Below are positions 15,560 through 23,862 of a stretch of DNA of 64,000 nucleotides, piece by piece (position 1 is the first letter of the stretch; each line of letters begins with the position of its first letter). A program made the position numbers and the translations under genes. Location: the NCBI RefSeq assembly GCF_018383585.1, contig NZ_JAHAMK010000008.1, positions 21,148-85,147 of the forward strand, in the 5' to 3' direction. Origin of the DNA: Microvirga sp. 3-52 (GTDB taxonomy: Bacteria; Pseudomonadota; Alphaproteobacteria; Rhizobiales; Beijerinckiaceae). The notes under the pieces are model-generated. The model was not told where the DNA came from. It searched no databases and was given only the letters and a program-made list of their open reading frames with translations.

Positions 15560-16528
15560 ATGTATCGAAAAGTCATGCGCCGCGTCATGGGCGCCGCGGC
15601 CGCCATTGCCCTTGCGGGAGCAAGCGTTCCGGCCCAGGCTCAGGATTTCATCAACGTCCTGACCGGCGGCACCTCCGGCGTCTATTACCCGATGGGCGTC
15701 GCGCTCTCCAAGATCTTCTCGGACAAGGTGCAGGGATCCCGCCCTTCGGTCCAGGCCACGAAGGCCTCTGTGGAAAACCTCACCCTCCTGCAGCAGGGCA
15801 AGGGCGAGATCGGCTTCACCCTCGGCGACAGCCTCGCCATGGGCTGGGCGGGCGACGAGGAGGCCGGCTTCAGGAGCAAGCTCGACAAGCTGCGCGGCAT
15901 GACCGCCATCTATCCCAACTACATCCAGATCGTGGCGACGCAGGAATCCGGCATCAAGTCGCTCGCGGATCTCAAGGGCAAGCGCCTCTCCGTCGGCGCA
16001 CCGAAATCCGGCACTGAGCTCAACGCCCGGGCGATCCTCCAGGGCGCAGGCCTCTCTTACAAGGATCTCGGCAAGGTCGAATACCTGCCCTTCGGCGAGT
16101 CGGTCGAGCTCATGAAGAACCGCCAGCTCGACGCCACCCTGCAATCGGCGGGCCTCGGCGTCTCCTCGATCCGCGATCTCGCCACCTCGGTGCCGATCGT
16201 CGTGGTGGAAATCCCCGCCAGCGTCGTGGACAAGGTCGGAACGCCCTATGTGAAGGCCACGATCCCGGCCAACACCTATGGGGGCCAGACTGCCCCCGTG
16301 CAGACGGCCGCTGTCGTGAACTATCTCGTCACCCATTCCGGCGTGAAGGATGAGACCGTCTACCAGATGACCAAGGCAATTTACGAAAGCCTGCCGGATC
16401 TCGCCGCGGCCCATGCCGCCGCCAAGGACATTAAACTCGAGAGCGCGCTCTCCGGCATGCCTGTCCCGATGCATCCGGGCGCCCAGCGCTACTTCGACGA
16501 GAAGGGCGTGAAGAAGCAGGGCTCCTAA
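15560..16528 (+). CDS. TAXI family TRAP transporter solute-binding protein
   Basis: A 322-residue periplasmic protein with a signal peptide (VMGAAAAIALAGASVPAQAQD) and the TAXI-family opening VLTGGTSGVYYPMGVALSKI. Further typical blocks are KGEIGFTLGDSLAMGW, LKGKRLSVGAPKSGTELNARAIL and IPANTYGGQ. It captures a small organic acid or amino acid-like ligand and hands it to the TRAP permease encoded next. ATG 15560 follows AGGGAG. An upstream ATG at 15536 would add eight residues ahead of the signal peptide. A hairpin terminator separates it from the permease gene. Confidence 0.92.
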   Translation: MYRKVMRRVMGAAAAIALAGASVPAQAQDFINVLTGGTSGVYYPMGVALSKIFSDKVQGSRPSVQATKASVENLTLLQQGKGEIGFTLGDSLAMGWAGDEEAGFRSKLDKLRGMTAIYPNYIQIVATQESGIKSLADLKGKRLSVGAPKSGTELNARAILQGAGLSYKDLGKVEYLPFGESVELMKNRQLDATLQSAGLGVSSIRDLATSVPIVVVEIPASVVDKVGTPYVKATIPANTYGGQTAPVQTAAVVNYLVTHSGVKDETVYQMTKAIYESLPDLAAAHAAAKDIKLESALSGMPVPMHPGAQRYFDEKGVKKQGS

Positions 16529-16552
16529 ACCCTTCGGACCATTTACAATCAG

Positions 16553-16582
16553 GCCGGGGCAGGTGAACTGCTCCGGCTTTTT
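16553..16582 (+). terminator. Intrinsic terminator between TRAP binding protein and permease
   Basis: GCCGGGGCAG (16553-16562) pairs with CTGCTCCGGC (16568-16577) around loop GTGAA, followed by five T. It lies inside the likely operon, so partial termination would make more binding protein than permease, the usual need of such systems. Confidence 0.8.
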
Positions 16583-16621
16583 CATGAGAATGAAGCCCAA
16601 TCATCGAGGAGACGCCGCGCC

Positions 16622-18913
16622 ATGAGCCAGGGTGTGAACAATTCCGAACTCGCCCAGATGGAAGCGCCGTCCGAATCCGTGAACCCGGAACACGGCCTGC
16701 CGGAGAGCTTCGGCGAGGGTATCCTCGGCCGGCTCCTGTTCTGGATCGCCGTCTCGTTCTCCACGTTCCAGATCATCACGTCCTTCGGAATTCCCCTCGA
16801 TCGGCCCTTCATCGCGGGCGTGAGCCTCACGCATCTTCTCGTCGTCGCCCTGGTCGCCTGGGCGGCCTGGCTGATCGGGCTCGCGGTGCGCGGCCGCGGC
16901 ATCGTTGACGGCGTTCTCGCCTGGATCGCCATCGCCGGCGCGTTCGGGCTCGTCCTCTGGTTCGGCGGCAGCATGCCGAGTCAGGTCGTGCGCACCATCC
17001 ATGTGGGCTTCCTGTGCCTCGTGGCCGCAGCCATGGTCGCCAACCACCGCTCCGGCTCGTCGTCCCTGCGCGCCGTCGGCTGGATCGTCGGCGTCGCAAG
17101 CTTTCTGGTGGGGCTGTACCATTGGGCGCTCTACGAGGAGCTGGTCGTTCGTGCCGGCGAGCTCACGACGCTCGATCTCGTCGTCGGCATCGCCGCACTC
17201 GCCATCCTGATCTATCTCGTCTGGCGCGTGATGGGACCGGCCCTTCCCATCGTGGCCGGCCTTTTCCTGGCCTATTGCCTGTTCGGCAATTACCTGCCGG
17301 CCCCTCTCGATCACCGCGGTTACTCGCTCGAACAGGTGATCGAGCACATGTCGTTCGGAACCGAAGGCATCTACGGCACGCCAACCCTGGTCTCGGCGAC
17401 CTACATCTTCCTGTTCATCCTGTTCGGTGCCTTCATGGAGAAGGCCGGCGTCATCGACTTCTTCAACGACATCTCGATGGCGGTCTTCGGCGACAAGCAG
17501 GGCGGTCCCGGCAAGGTCTGCGTGGCCTCCTCCGCGCTCATGGGAACCGTTTCGGGCTCGGGGGTCGCCAATGTGGTGGCTTCAGGCCAGTTCACGATTC
17601 CGCTCATGAAGCGCTTCGGCTTCACCTCCGCCTTCGCCGGCGGCGTCGAGGCGACATCATCGATGGGCGGTCAGATCATGCCGCCGGTCATGGGGGCCGT
17701 GGCCTTCATCATGGCCGAGACCATCGACGTGCCGTATTCGAAAATCGTCGAGGCCGCGATCATTCCGGCCGTTCTATACTTCGCGGCCTGCTATCTGGCG
17801 GTGCATCTGGAAGCCGGCAAGCGCAACCTGCGCGGCCTGCCGAAGAACGAATTGCCGAATGCCTGGACCGAGATGAAGACGAAGTGGTTCCTCCTCGCGC
17901 CGCTCGGCGTGCTGGTCTACCTGCTCTTTGCTGGGTACACGCCGCTCTTTGCCGGCGCCGTGGGCCTGTCGCTCACCGTGGCCCTGATCCTCGGCACGGC
18001 GATTGCCGCGGGACTGACCGTTCCGGCTCTGCGCATCGCGTTCTGGGTCGGCCTGGCGCTGGTGGCTGCCTATTCGCTCGCCTCGACCGTGACGCTCGTC
18101 GTTCTCGTCGTCGCAGCTTTGTCCCTCTGGAACGCCTTCTCGGGTCGCGGACGCACGACGCTTCAGGCCTGCGTCGACGCCATGGCGGACGGCGCGCGAC
18201 AGGCGCTACCCGTCGGCCTCGCCTGCGCGGTGGTCGGCATCGTGATCGGCACCATGACGCTGACGGGACTCGGCACCATCGTCGGCACCTGGATGATCTC
18301 CATCGGCAAGGAGAACATCTTCGCGGCCCTCGTGCTCACCATGATCTTCAGCCTGATCCTCGGCATGGGCATTCCGACCATCCCGAACTATATCATCACC
18401 TCGTCGCTGGCGGCACCGATCCTGCTGCAGCTCGACGTGCCGCTCATCGTCTCGCACATGTTCGTGTTCTATTTCGGCATCATGGCGGACCTGACGCCGC
18501 CGGTGGCGCTCGCAGCCTTTGCGGCCGCCCCCATGGCGAAGGAATCGGGCCTCAAGATCGGCATCCAGGCGGTCAGGATCGCGCTGCCGGGCTTCGTCAT
18601 CCCCTACATGGCCGTCTATGACCCCACCCTGATGCTGCAGCCGGTGCCGGGGCTTGAGGGAGCGGGCTATTGGCTCGCCGTGGTCTACATCGTCATCAAG
18701 GCCTCGCTCGCCATGGTGCTCTGGGGCGTGGCCTCCGTCGGCTATTTCCTGAAACCCCTGACGTGGTGGGAACGGCTTTGGGCGGCTGTGGCGGCGGCCT
18801 TCCTGGTGGCGGCGGTGCCGCTCACGGACGAGATCGGCTTCGTGCTGTCGGCCGCTTTCGTGGGCTTCCATATCTGGCATTCCCGCCGGGTTCCCACGCC
18901 CGCCGTCAGTTGA
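16622..18913 (+). CDS. Fused TRAP transporter permease (DctQM type, TAXI group)
   Basis: A 763-residue membrane protein that carries both the small and large TRAP membrane domains in one chain. About five hydrophobic helices in the first 200 residues form the small domain. The large domain shows GSGVANVVASGQFTIPLMKRFGF, SSMGGQIMPPVMGAVAFIMAE, GMGIPTIPNYIITSSLAAP and MADLTPPVALAAFAAAPMAK. It drives ion-coupled uptake of the ligand brought by the TAXI protein. Its stop overlaps the next start (TGATG), coupling it to the DUF1850 gene. Confidence 0.93.
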   Translation: MSQGVNNSELAQMEAPSESVNPEHGLPESFGEGILGRLLFWIAVSFSTFQIITSFGIPLDRPFIAGVSLTHLLVVALVAWAAWLIGLAVRGRGIVDGVLAWIAIAGAFGLVLWFGGSMPSQVVRTIHVGFLCLVAAAMVANHRSGSSSLRAVGWIVGVASFLVGLYHWALYEELVVRAGELTTLDLVVGIAALAILIYLVWRVMGPALPIVAGLFLAYCLFGNYLPAPLDHRGYSLEQVIEHMSFGTEGIYGTPTLVSATYIFLFILFGAFMEKAGVIDFFNDISMAVFGDKQGGPGKVCVASSALMGTVSGSGVANVVASGQFTIPLMKRFGFTSAFAGGVEATSSMGGQIMPPVMGAVAFIMAETIDVPYSKIVEAAIIPAVLYFAACYLAVHLEAGKRNLRGLPKNELPNAWTEMKTKWFLLAPLGVLVYLLFAGYTPLFAGAVGLSLTVALILGTAIAAGLTVPALRIAFWVGLALVAAYSLASTVTLVVLVVAALSLWNAFSGRGRTTLQACVDAMADGARQALPVGLACAVVGIVIGTMTLTGLGTIVGTWMISIGKENIFAALVLTMIFSLILGMGIPTIPNYIITSSLAAPILLQLDVPLIVSHMFVFYFGIMADLTPPVALAAFAAAPMAKESGLKIGIQAVRIALPGFVIPYMAVYDPTLMLQPVPGLEGAGYWLAVVYIVIKASLAMVLWGVASVGYFLKPLTWWERLWAAVAAAFLVAAVPLTDEIGFVLSAAFVGFHIWHSRRVPTPAVS

Positions 18914-19281
18914 TGATCTGCCTTCTGGCCGGTTCGACGATTGCGCCCCTCATGGCGGGCGCCATCACCCTCGCCTGGACGCATTCCGTCGAAAAGATCG
19001 TCTGGGAGGAGGATTGGCGCTCAGGTCCGGCGGGGCTCGAGCTCGTCGAGGCGCGGGTGCGTGGGTCAGGGGCCGGCATGGACCCGCCGCCGGATGCCCG
19101 ATTCGCCAGGGGTGCCTGGTCGTGGAAGCCGAACCTGCCGCCCCAAGCGGAGGTGATCATGCGGCGCTCGGGCGCGACGGCGGATTGGCGGATCTGCATC
19201 TCGGATCAATGCCGTCCGATGGAGGCCTATGTGCCGCCTGCGGCCGATCCGATCGTGATGAAGGCGTGCGAAGGCTCCTAG
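18913..19281 (+). CDS. DUF1850 domain protein
   Basis: A 122-residue protein: one N-terminal hydrophobic stretch (ICLLAGSTIAPLMAGAITLAW), then THSVEKIVWEEDWR, LVEARVRGSGAGMDPP and CISDQCRPM, the conserved layout of DUF1850. The ATG at 18913 overlaps the TRAP permease stop by one base. DUF1850 genes regularly accompany TAXI-TRAP permeases, so it is likely an accessory part of this importer on the outer face of the inner membrane. Its function is not known. Confidence 0.85.
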   Translation: MICLLAGSTIAPLMAGAITLAWTHSVEKIVWEEDWRSGPAGLELVEARVRGSGAGMDPPPDARFARGAWSWKPNLPPQAEVIMRRSGATADWRICISDQCRPMEAYVPPAADPIVMKACEGS

Positions 19282-19520
19282 GCGCGCCCGGTCAGCGGCT
19301 CGACGGAGACGCAGCGGCGCCAGAGGTTCACGAGGATGTAGAGAGCGAACAGGCTGAACAGGCCCATGAGGGCGTATCCGAAGTAATCGCCGAGCTCGAG
19401 CAGGCCCGCGATGGCCCAGCCGGCGGCGATTGCGACGCCGAAGACTTCCGCACCGACCAGAACCATGATGCTCATGATGGTGATCACATTGCGCCAGTTG
19501 GTGCTTTTCGCCTGAGCCAC
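19278..19520 (-). CDS. Small two-helix membrane protein
   Basis: An 80-residue protein with two long hydrophobic segments (VITIMSIMVLVGAEVFGVAIAAGWAIAGLL and YFGYALMGLFSLFALYILVNLW). It overlaps the 3' end of the DUF1850 gene by 4 bp on the opposite strand. I do not recognise a family with certainty. Short two-helix proteins of this kind are common and uncharacterised in Rhizobiales. A family-3 repeat lies just upstream of its start. Confidence 0.7.
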   Translation of the reverse strand: MAQAKSTNWRNVITIMSIMVLVGAEVFGVAIAAGWAIAGLLELGDYFGYALMGLFSLFALYILVNLWRRCVSVEPLTGRA

Positions 19521-19540
19521 TTTTGCCTAACTCCGTTTAA

Positions 19541-19589
19541 AGCATCGGTCCCGGAAGGGGATTTGCACTTTCGGTATCAATCCGATGCT
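19541..19589. repeat. Dispersed palindromic repeat, family 3, copy 2
   Basis: AGCATCGGTCCCGGAAG at one end and ATCCGATGCT at the other give complementary termini AGCATCGG/CCGATGCT. The 49-bp unit lies between the divergent small membrane protein and gamma-glutamyltransferase genes. It aligns with 9493-9540 and 48164-48212. Confidence 0.7.
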
Positions 19590-19726
19590 CATTCTTGACC
19601 GGTGCATCATTCGGCGCGGAACCAGAGGTCCGTACGATGCGCTTGCAAAGGGGACTACCCTAAACGCCCCCTCCGGTGCAAGTTCTCCCCGAATCTCATT
19701 CTGTCGCGCCTCACATCCAAGAGACC

Positions 19727-21322
19727 ATGTCCGAAACCCCTGTCTTCTCGACCGCCGCCGTTGCGGCTCCTCACAGGCTTGCCGCCGAGGCTGGCCAGAC
19801 CATTCTTGCCGCAGGCGGGAACGCGGTCGAAGCAATGGTCGCCATGGCGGCGGCGATTGCCGTGGTCTACCCGCACATGAACGGGGTCGGGGGCGACGGC
19901 TTCTGGCTCGTGCGCGAGCAGAGAGGCCGCATCCATGCCCTCGACGCCTCGGGGCCGGCAGGCTCGCTTGCGACGATCGAGCGCTACCGGGACAAAGACT
20001 ATGACGCCATCCCGCCGCGCGGGCCGGATGCGGCGCTTACCGTGGCCGGGGCTGTCGGCGGATGGGCCCTGGCGCTGGAGCTGGCCAGGGCGCTCGGCGG
20101 GCAGTTGCCTCTCGACCTTCTGCTGGGAGATGCGATCCGCTTTGCCCGCAACGGCTATGCCATCGGTGCGGCCGAGGGGCGGAACGCTCAGCTGGAGCAG
20201 GACGCCCTGTTCTCGGCGCCGGGATTCGCCGAAGCCTTCCTCGTCGACGGCAAGCTGCCGGAAGCGGGCACCACGCGGCGCAATCTCAAGCTCGCCGACA
20301 CGCTCGAGCAGCTTGCCCACGCGGGACTGACCGATTTCTATCGCGGAGATGTCGGACGCGAGATCGCCGCCGATCTGGAGCGCATCGGCAGCCCGATCAC
20401 GCGCAAGGATCTGGAGACCTACCGCGCCCGGGTCGTTCAGCCCCTGTCGGTCCGGCTGAAGCGCTCGACCGTCTACAACCTGCCGCCGCCGAGCCAGGGC
20501 CTGGCCTCGCTCCTGATCCTCGGGATGTTCGAGCGGCTGAATGTCAGGCACGGCGAGACGCCGGAGCACCACCATGGGCTGATCGAGGCCGCCAAGCGAG
20601 CCTTCGCCATCCGCGACCGGGTGGTGACCGATCCCCGAGAGCTCACCCGCAATCCGGACGATTGGCTCGAACCGGCCGTCCTGGAGCGGGAGGCCGGTCT
20701 CATCGAGGCCCGCCGCGCCGCACCGTTTCCGCCGCGCTCTTCCGAGGGCGATACGATCTGGATGGGGTGCATCGACAAGGGCGGGCTGGCGGTGTCCTAC
20801 ATCCAGTCCGTCTACTGGGCCTTCGGCTCCGGCTGCGTGCTGCCGGCGACCGGCATCCACTGGCACAACCGGGGCCTGGGCTTCTCCCTCGACCCGAAGA
20901 GCCGCAACCCGCTGGAGCCGGGCCGCAAGCCCTTCCACACCCTCAATCCGGGGCTCGCCGTGTTCAACGACGGGCGCGTGCTCTCCTATGGCACCATGGG
21001 CGGCGAGGGGCAGCCGCAGATCCTCGGCCAGATCTTCACCCGCTATGCCGATTTCGGCATGGGCCTCGCGGATGCCGTGGATGCCCCGCGCTGGCTGTTC
21101 GGCAAGAGCTGGGGGGCGCCCTCCGCAACCTTGAAGGTGGAGGATCGCTTCGATCCGGCCTTGCTCCGCACTCTGTCGGGCTTCGGCCATCCGATTCAGG
21201 AGCTGGGCAGGCCCTATGCCGATGCTCTCGGCCATGCCGGCATGCTGGTGAAGCACCCGCGCAACGGGCGCGTCGAGGCCGTGCACGATCCGCGCTCGGA
21301 TGGCGGGTCGTCGGGACTCTAG
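19727..21322 (+). CDS. Gamma-glutamyltransferase family protein
   Basis: A 531-residue Ntn-hydrolase of the gamma-glutamyltranspeptidase family, whose members cleave gamma-glutamyl bonds after self-processing into two subunits. N-terminal AAEAGQTILAAGGNAVEAMVA and VYPHMNGVGGDGFW are typical. The nucleophile is probably T343 (EGDTIWMGCIDKGGLAVS), where the usual TTH is replaced by TIW. YWAFGSGCVLPATGI follows as the GSG loop. No signal peptide is visible, so it acts in the cytoplasm, unlike E. coli Ggt. The changed residues after the nucleophile suggest a subgroup with different substrates. An in-frame ATG at 19676 adds 17 poorly conserved residues. Confidence 0.88.
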   Translation: MSETPVFSTAAVAAPHRLAAEAGQTILAAGGNAVEAMVAMAAAIAVVYPHMNGVGGDGFWLVREQRGRIHALDASGPAGSLATIERYRDKDYDAIPPRGPDAALTVAGAVGGWALALELARALGGQLPLDLLLGDAIRFARNGYAIGAAEGRNAQLEQDALFSAPGFAEAFLVDGKLPEAGTTRRNLKLADTLEQLAHAGLTDFYRGDVGREIAADLERIGSPITRKDLETYRARVVQPLSVRLKRSTVYNLPPPSQGLASLLILGMFERLNVRHGETPEHHHGLIEAAKRAFAIRDRVVTDPRELTRNPDDWLEPAVLEREAGLIEARRAAPFPPRSSEGDTIWMGCIDKGGLAVSYIQSVYWAFGSGCVLPATGIHWHNRGLGFSLDPKSRNPLEPGRKPFHTLNPGLAVFNDGRVLSYGTMGGEGQPQILGQIFTRYADFGMGLADAVDAPRWLFGKSWGAPSATLKVEDRFDPALLRTLSGFGHPIQELGRPYADALGHAGMLVKHPRNGRVEAVHDPRSDGGSSGL

Positions 21323-21362
21323 GCGCGAAATCCGATACAAGGGCGGTGAAGGAATTTTTCTC

Positions 21363-21995
21363 ATGCCCGAAACCGCAAGCCTCGTCGCCTTCGCCCTGGT
21401 CGCGCTCGGAATGGTGCTGACGCCCGGACCCAACATGATCTACCTGGTGTCCCGATCTATCTCTCAAGGGCGCGGGGCCGGTTTTATCTCGCTTGCCGGC
21501 GTGGCTCTCGGTTTCATCGTCTATATGCTCTGTGCGGCTTTCGGCATCACGGCGCTCGTGCTGGCCGTGCCCTATGCGTATGACGCGCTGCGCTTCGGCG
21601 GAGCGGCCTATCTTCTCTATCTGGCGTGGCAGGCGGTCAGGCCCGGCGGACGCTCACCCTTTCACGTCGAGGGCCTTCCGAAGGACAGCCCGCGCAAGCT
21701 GTTCGTGATGGGCCTGCTCACGAACCTGCTGAACCCGAAGATCGCCGTGATGTACCTGTCGCTCCTGCCTCAGTTCATCAGTCCGGAACAGGGCAGCGTG
21801 CTGATGCAGTCCATCGTTCTCGGCTTCACCCAGATCGCCATCAGCGTCAGCGTGAATTCCGTCATCACCGTCATGGCCGGATCGATTGCCGTGTTCCTGG
21901 CAACCCGCCCCCGCTGGATGGTGATGCAACGCTGGCTGATGGGCACTGTGTTGGGCGGCCTTGCCGTGAGAATGGCGTTCGAATCGCGGCGATAA
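21363..21995 (+). CDS. LysE family amino acid exporter
   Basis: A 210-residue membrane protein of the LysE/RhtB family, with six hydrophobic segments and the signature GMVLTPGPNMIYLVSRSISQGRGAGF near residues 19-44 and TNLLNPKIAVMYLSLLPQF near the middle. It exports an amino acid or derivative. It lies 40 bp after the gamma-glutamyltransferase gene and may be in one transcript with it. The upstream in-frame extension (21300) covers the preceding stop region and is not used. Confidence 0.9.
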   Translation: MPETASLVAFALVALGMVLTPGPNMIYLVSRSISQGRGAGFISLAGVALGFIVYMLCAAFGITALVLAVPYAYDALRFGGAAYLLYLAWQAVRPGGRSPFHVEGLPKDSPRKLFVMGLLTNLLNPKIAVMYLSLLPQFISPEQGSVLMQSIVLGFTQIAISVSVNSVITVMAGSIAVFLATRPRWMVMQRWLMGTVLGGLAVRMAFESRR

Positions 21996-22001
21996 TCTCT
22001 G

Positions 22002-23018
22002 TTAGCCGCCCGCCCAGAGGCCGTAGAGGAGGCTTGCTCCCAGCACCAGGACGAAGGCAGCCGCCAGAAGTTCGAGGCCCGCAATGGCGATGGCCCCTGA
22101 GGTCCCGCGTCCGCCGGCGACCCTTAAAGCCATGGCCTTGAAGAAGACCGCGAGCGCCGCGATGGCGCCGGTGGTGAGTGCCGTGCCGAGCGCCATGGCG
22201 AAAGTCGCCGCGATGCCGGCCGCGAAGAGCCCCTGCGACAGGGCGAAGACCAGGACGATGAGGGCTCCCGCGCAGGGGCGGATTCCGGCCGCAATGGCCA
22301 CACCCGTCATGTCGCGCCAGCGGGTCAGGCGGCTGAGCTCTTCGGGCGGGGGCATGTGGACGTGGTCGCAATTCTCCTCGACGGACGCGTAGGGATTGCG
22401 CGCCATCGCCATGACTCCGAGAACCTTGCCGGCCTTGCGCCAGGTGATAACGGCGCCGAGGAGGGCCACGGCGATGAAGCTCGCCAACTCCACGTTCAGG
22501 GCAAGCTTGTTCATGGTGGAGGCGGTGGCGCGCAGCATCAGGCTAACGATGGCGACGATCCCGATGGCGACCAGCGCCTGCACGAGGGCCGCCGCCAAGC
22601 TCAAGGCAAAGCCTTTGCGCAAAGCCTTCTCGTCGGCCACGAGATAGGCGGAGATCACACCCTTGCCGTGGCCGGGCCCTGCTGCATGAAAGACGCCATA
22701 GGCAAAGCCGACGAGCAGCAGGGAGAACAGGGCGGAGCCATCCTCCTTCATCTCGCGTACGCCGGCCTGCAGGCTCCCGTAGAAGCCAGACTGCACGGAC
22801 AGGATCCAGGCCCCGAGGCTTCCCGAGGGCGTTGCCTCGCGCAGGCCCATACCGAACGGATTGCGCGGCGGCGGCTTGCTCAACGGTCCGAGCCAGAGCC
22901 CGATCAGTCCCATGGCCAGAGCAATGATCGCGATGGCGGCCAGCATGAGGCCGAGCCGCCGCCACAGCACCGGCCGGCCGGTGCCTGGAAGGGCAGTGGC
23001 GTCCGACGTCAGGGACAT
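22002..23018 (-). CDS. NicO-type nickel/cobalt transporter
   Basis: A 338-residue membrane protein of the NicO/RcnA family. Metal-site motifs are FAYGVFHAAGPGHGKGVISAYL (about residues 102-123) and GIRPCAGALIVLVFALSQG. A His/Cys-containing cytoplasmic loop, EENCDHVHMPPPEE, lies before the second motif. Such proteins export or import Ni or Co across the inner membrane. Its start overlaps the end of the DUF1007 gene by 10 bp, a coupled pair seen in many alphaproteobacteria. Direction of transport cannot be told from sequence. Confidence 0.88.
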   Translation of the reverse strand: MSLTSDATALPGTGRPVLWRRLGLMLAAIAIIALAMGLIGLWLGPLSKPPPRNPFGMGLREATPSGSLGAWILSVQSGFYGSLQAGVREMKEDGSALFSLLLVGFAYGVFHAAGPGHGKGVISAYLVADEKALRKGFALSLAAALVQALVAIGIVAIVSLMLRATASTMNKLALNVELASFIAVALLGAVITWRKAGKVLGVMAMARNPYASVEENCDHVHMPPPEELSRLTRWRDMTGVAIAAGIRPCAGALIVLVFALSQGLFAAGIAATFAMALGTALTTGAIAALAVFFKAMALRVAGGRGTSGAIAIAGLELLAAAFVLVLGASLLYGLWAGG

Positions 23019-23650
23019 GCGATGATGGCCCTGTTAGCATATTCAATGCCGATATCCTGCGTCTGGATGGCACCTTCGTCCTGCAGGATCTGCTGCATGG
23101 TGGCGTCGAGGGGCTTGGCCTTCGCGATGCTTGTCACGCAGCCTTGGGGCGCATTGGCGAGGGACACGGCTGCCTGGCCCTCCGACAGGCTGAAATAGAC
23201 GAAGAAGGTCGGGTCCTCGATCTCGATGGACACGGCCCCCGAGGGCACCGCCGGCACCTTGAGTGGCAGGAAGAATGACATGGAAACCTGAGTCTTCTCC
23301 ATGCTCATCCGGGCCTCGCGCGGCGCGTCGAAGCTCTGTGGCTTGCCGCGGGCCTTCAGCACCGTGAAGTAATCGAACTCGTTGAGGGAGGCGGCATTCT
23401 CGGTGGCGAGATCCTGGAGCTCTTCAGGGGTCAGCTTGCCGTCACCGTTCTTGTCGAGGCCCTGGGTGACATAAGCCGTATAGGCCTCATCGAAGGTCCA
23501 GTGGTGCCGGACACCCGTCACTTTCCCATCGGGTGCGAAGACGACCTCGGCCTTGGCGGTGACCCAGACATGGGGATGCGCCAGGGCAGGCGAGGCCAAG
23601 CCTATGCCTAAGGCCGTCAAGGCAGATTTCAGACCGAGATGGCGTGTCAT
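23009..23650 (-). CDS. DUF1007 periplasmic protein
   Basis: A 213-residue exported protein: signal peptide (LKSALTALGIGLASPALA-HPHVW), then the typical DUF1007 start HPHVWVTAKAEVVFAPDGKVTGVRHHWTFDE. An EF-hand-like loop DKNGDGKLTPEEL lies near residues 65-77. DUF1007 proteins pair with NicO transporters and are thought to bind the metal outside the membrane. The mature N-terminal HPH is a plausible Ni/Co site. ATG 23650 is preceded by CAGGG. An in-frame ATG at 23695 would put 15 residues ahead of the signal peptide. Confidence 0.88.
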   Translation of the reverse strand: MTRHLGLKSALTALGIGLASPALAHPHVWVTAKAEVVFAPDGKVTGVRHHWTFDEAYTAYVTQGLDKNGDGKLTPEELQDLATENAASLNEFDYFTVLKARGKPQSFDAPREARMSMEKTQVSMSFFLPLKVPAVPSGAVSIEIEDPTFFVYFSLSEGQAAVSLANAPQGCVTSIAKAKPLDATMQQILQDEGAIQTQDIGIEYANRAIIACP

Positions 23651-23779
23651 GCGTTGACCCTGGGAAAGCGAAGCTTCCGGCGTAAAGCCGTGCATTGAGA
23701 GCGATATGAGCGTTTCATGGTTAACAGAGGCGAAACGAAGGCGCTTGATCGATCAGCTTGATTGACGGGTTCCCCGAGT

Positions 23780-23800
23780 TATGTCAGCATTACTGACATA
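23780..23800 (+). promoter_or_regulatory. Candidate operator of the indolepyruvate oxidoreductase gene
   Basis: TATGTCAG (23780-23787) and CTGACATA (23793-23800) are perfect 8-bp inverted arms with a 5-bp spacer. The site lies 62 bp upstream of the 23863 start and 130 bp upstream of the divergent DUF1007 start. It has the form of a dimeric repressor binding site. Confidence 0.6.
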
Positions 23801-23862
23801 TTTTACGACAATAAGACCGGAACACCGGCAGCGGGGCAGAGGCCCCAGGAGGAAATCGGATA

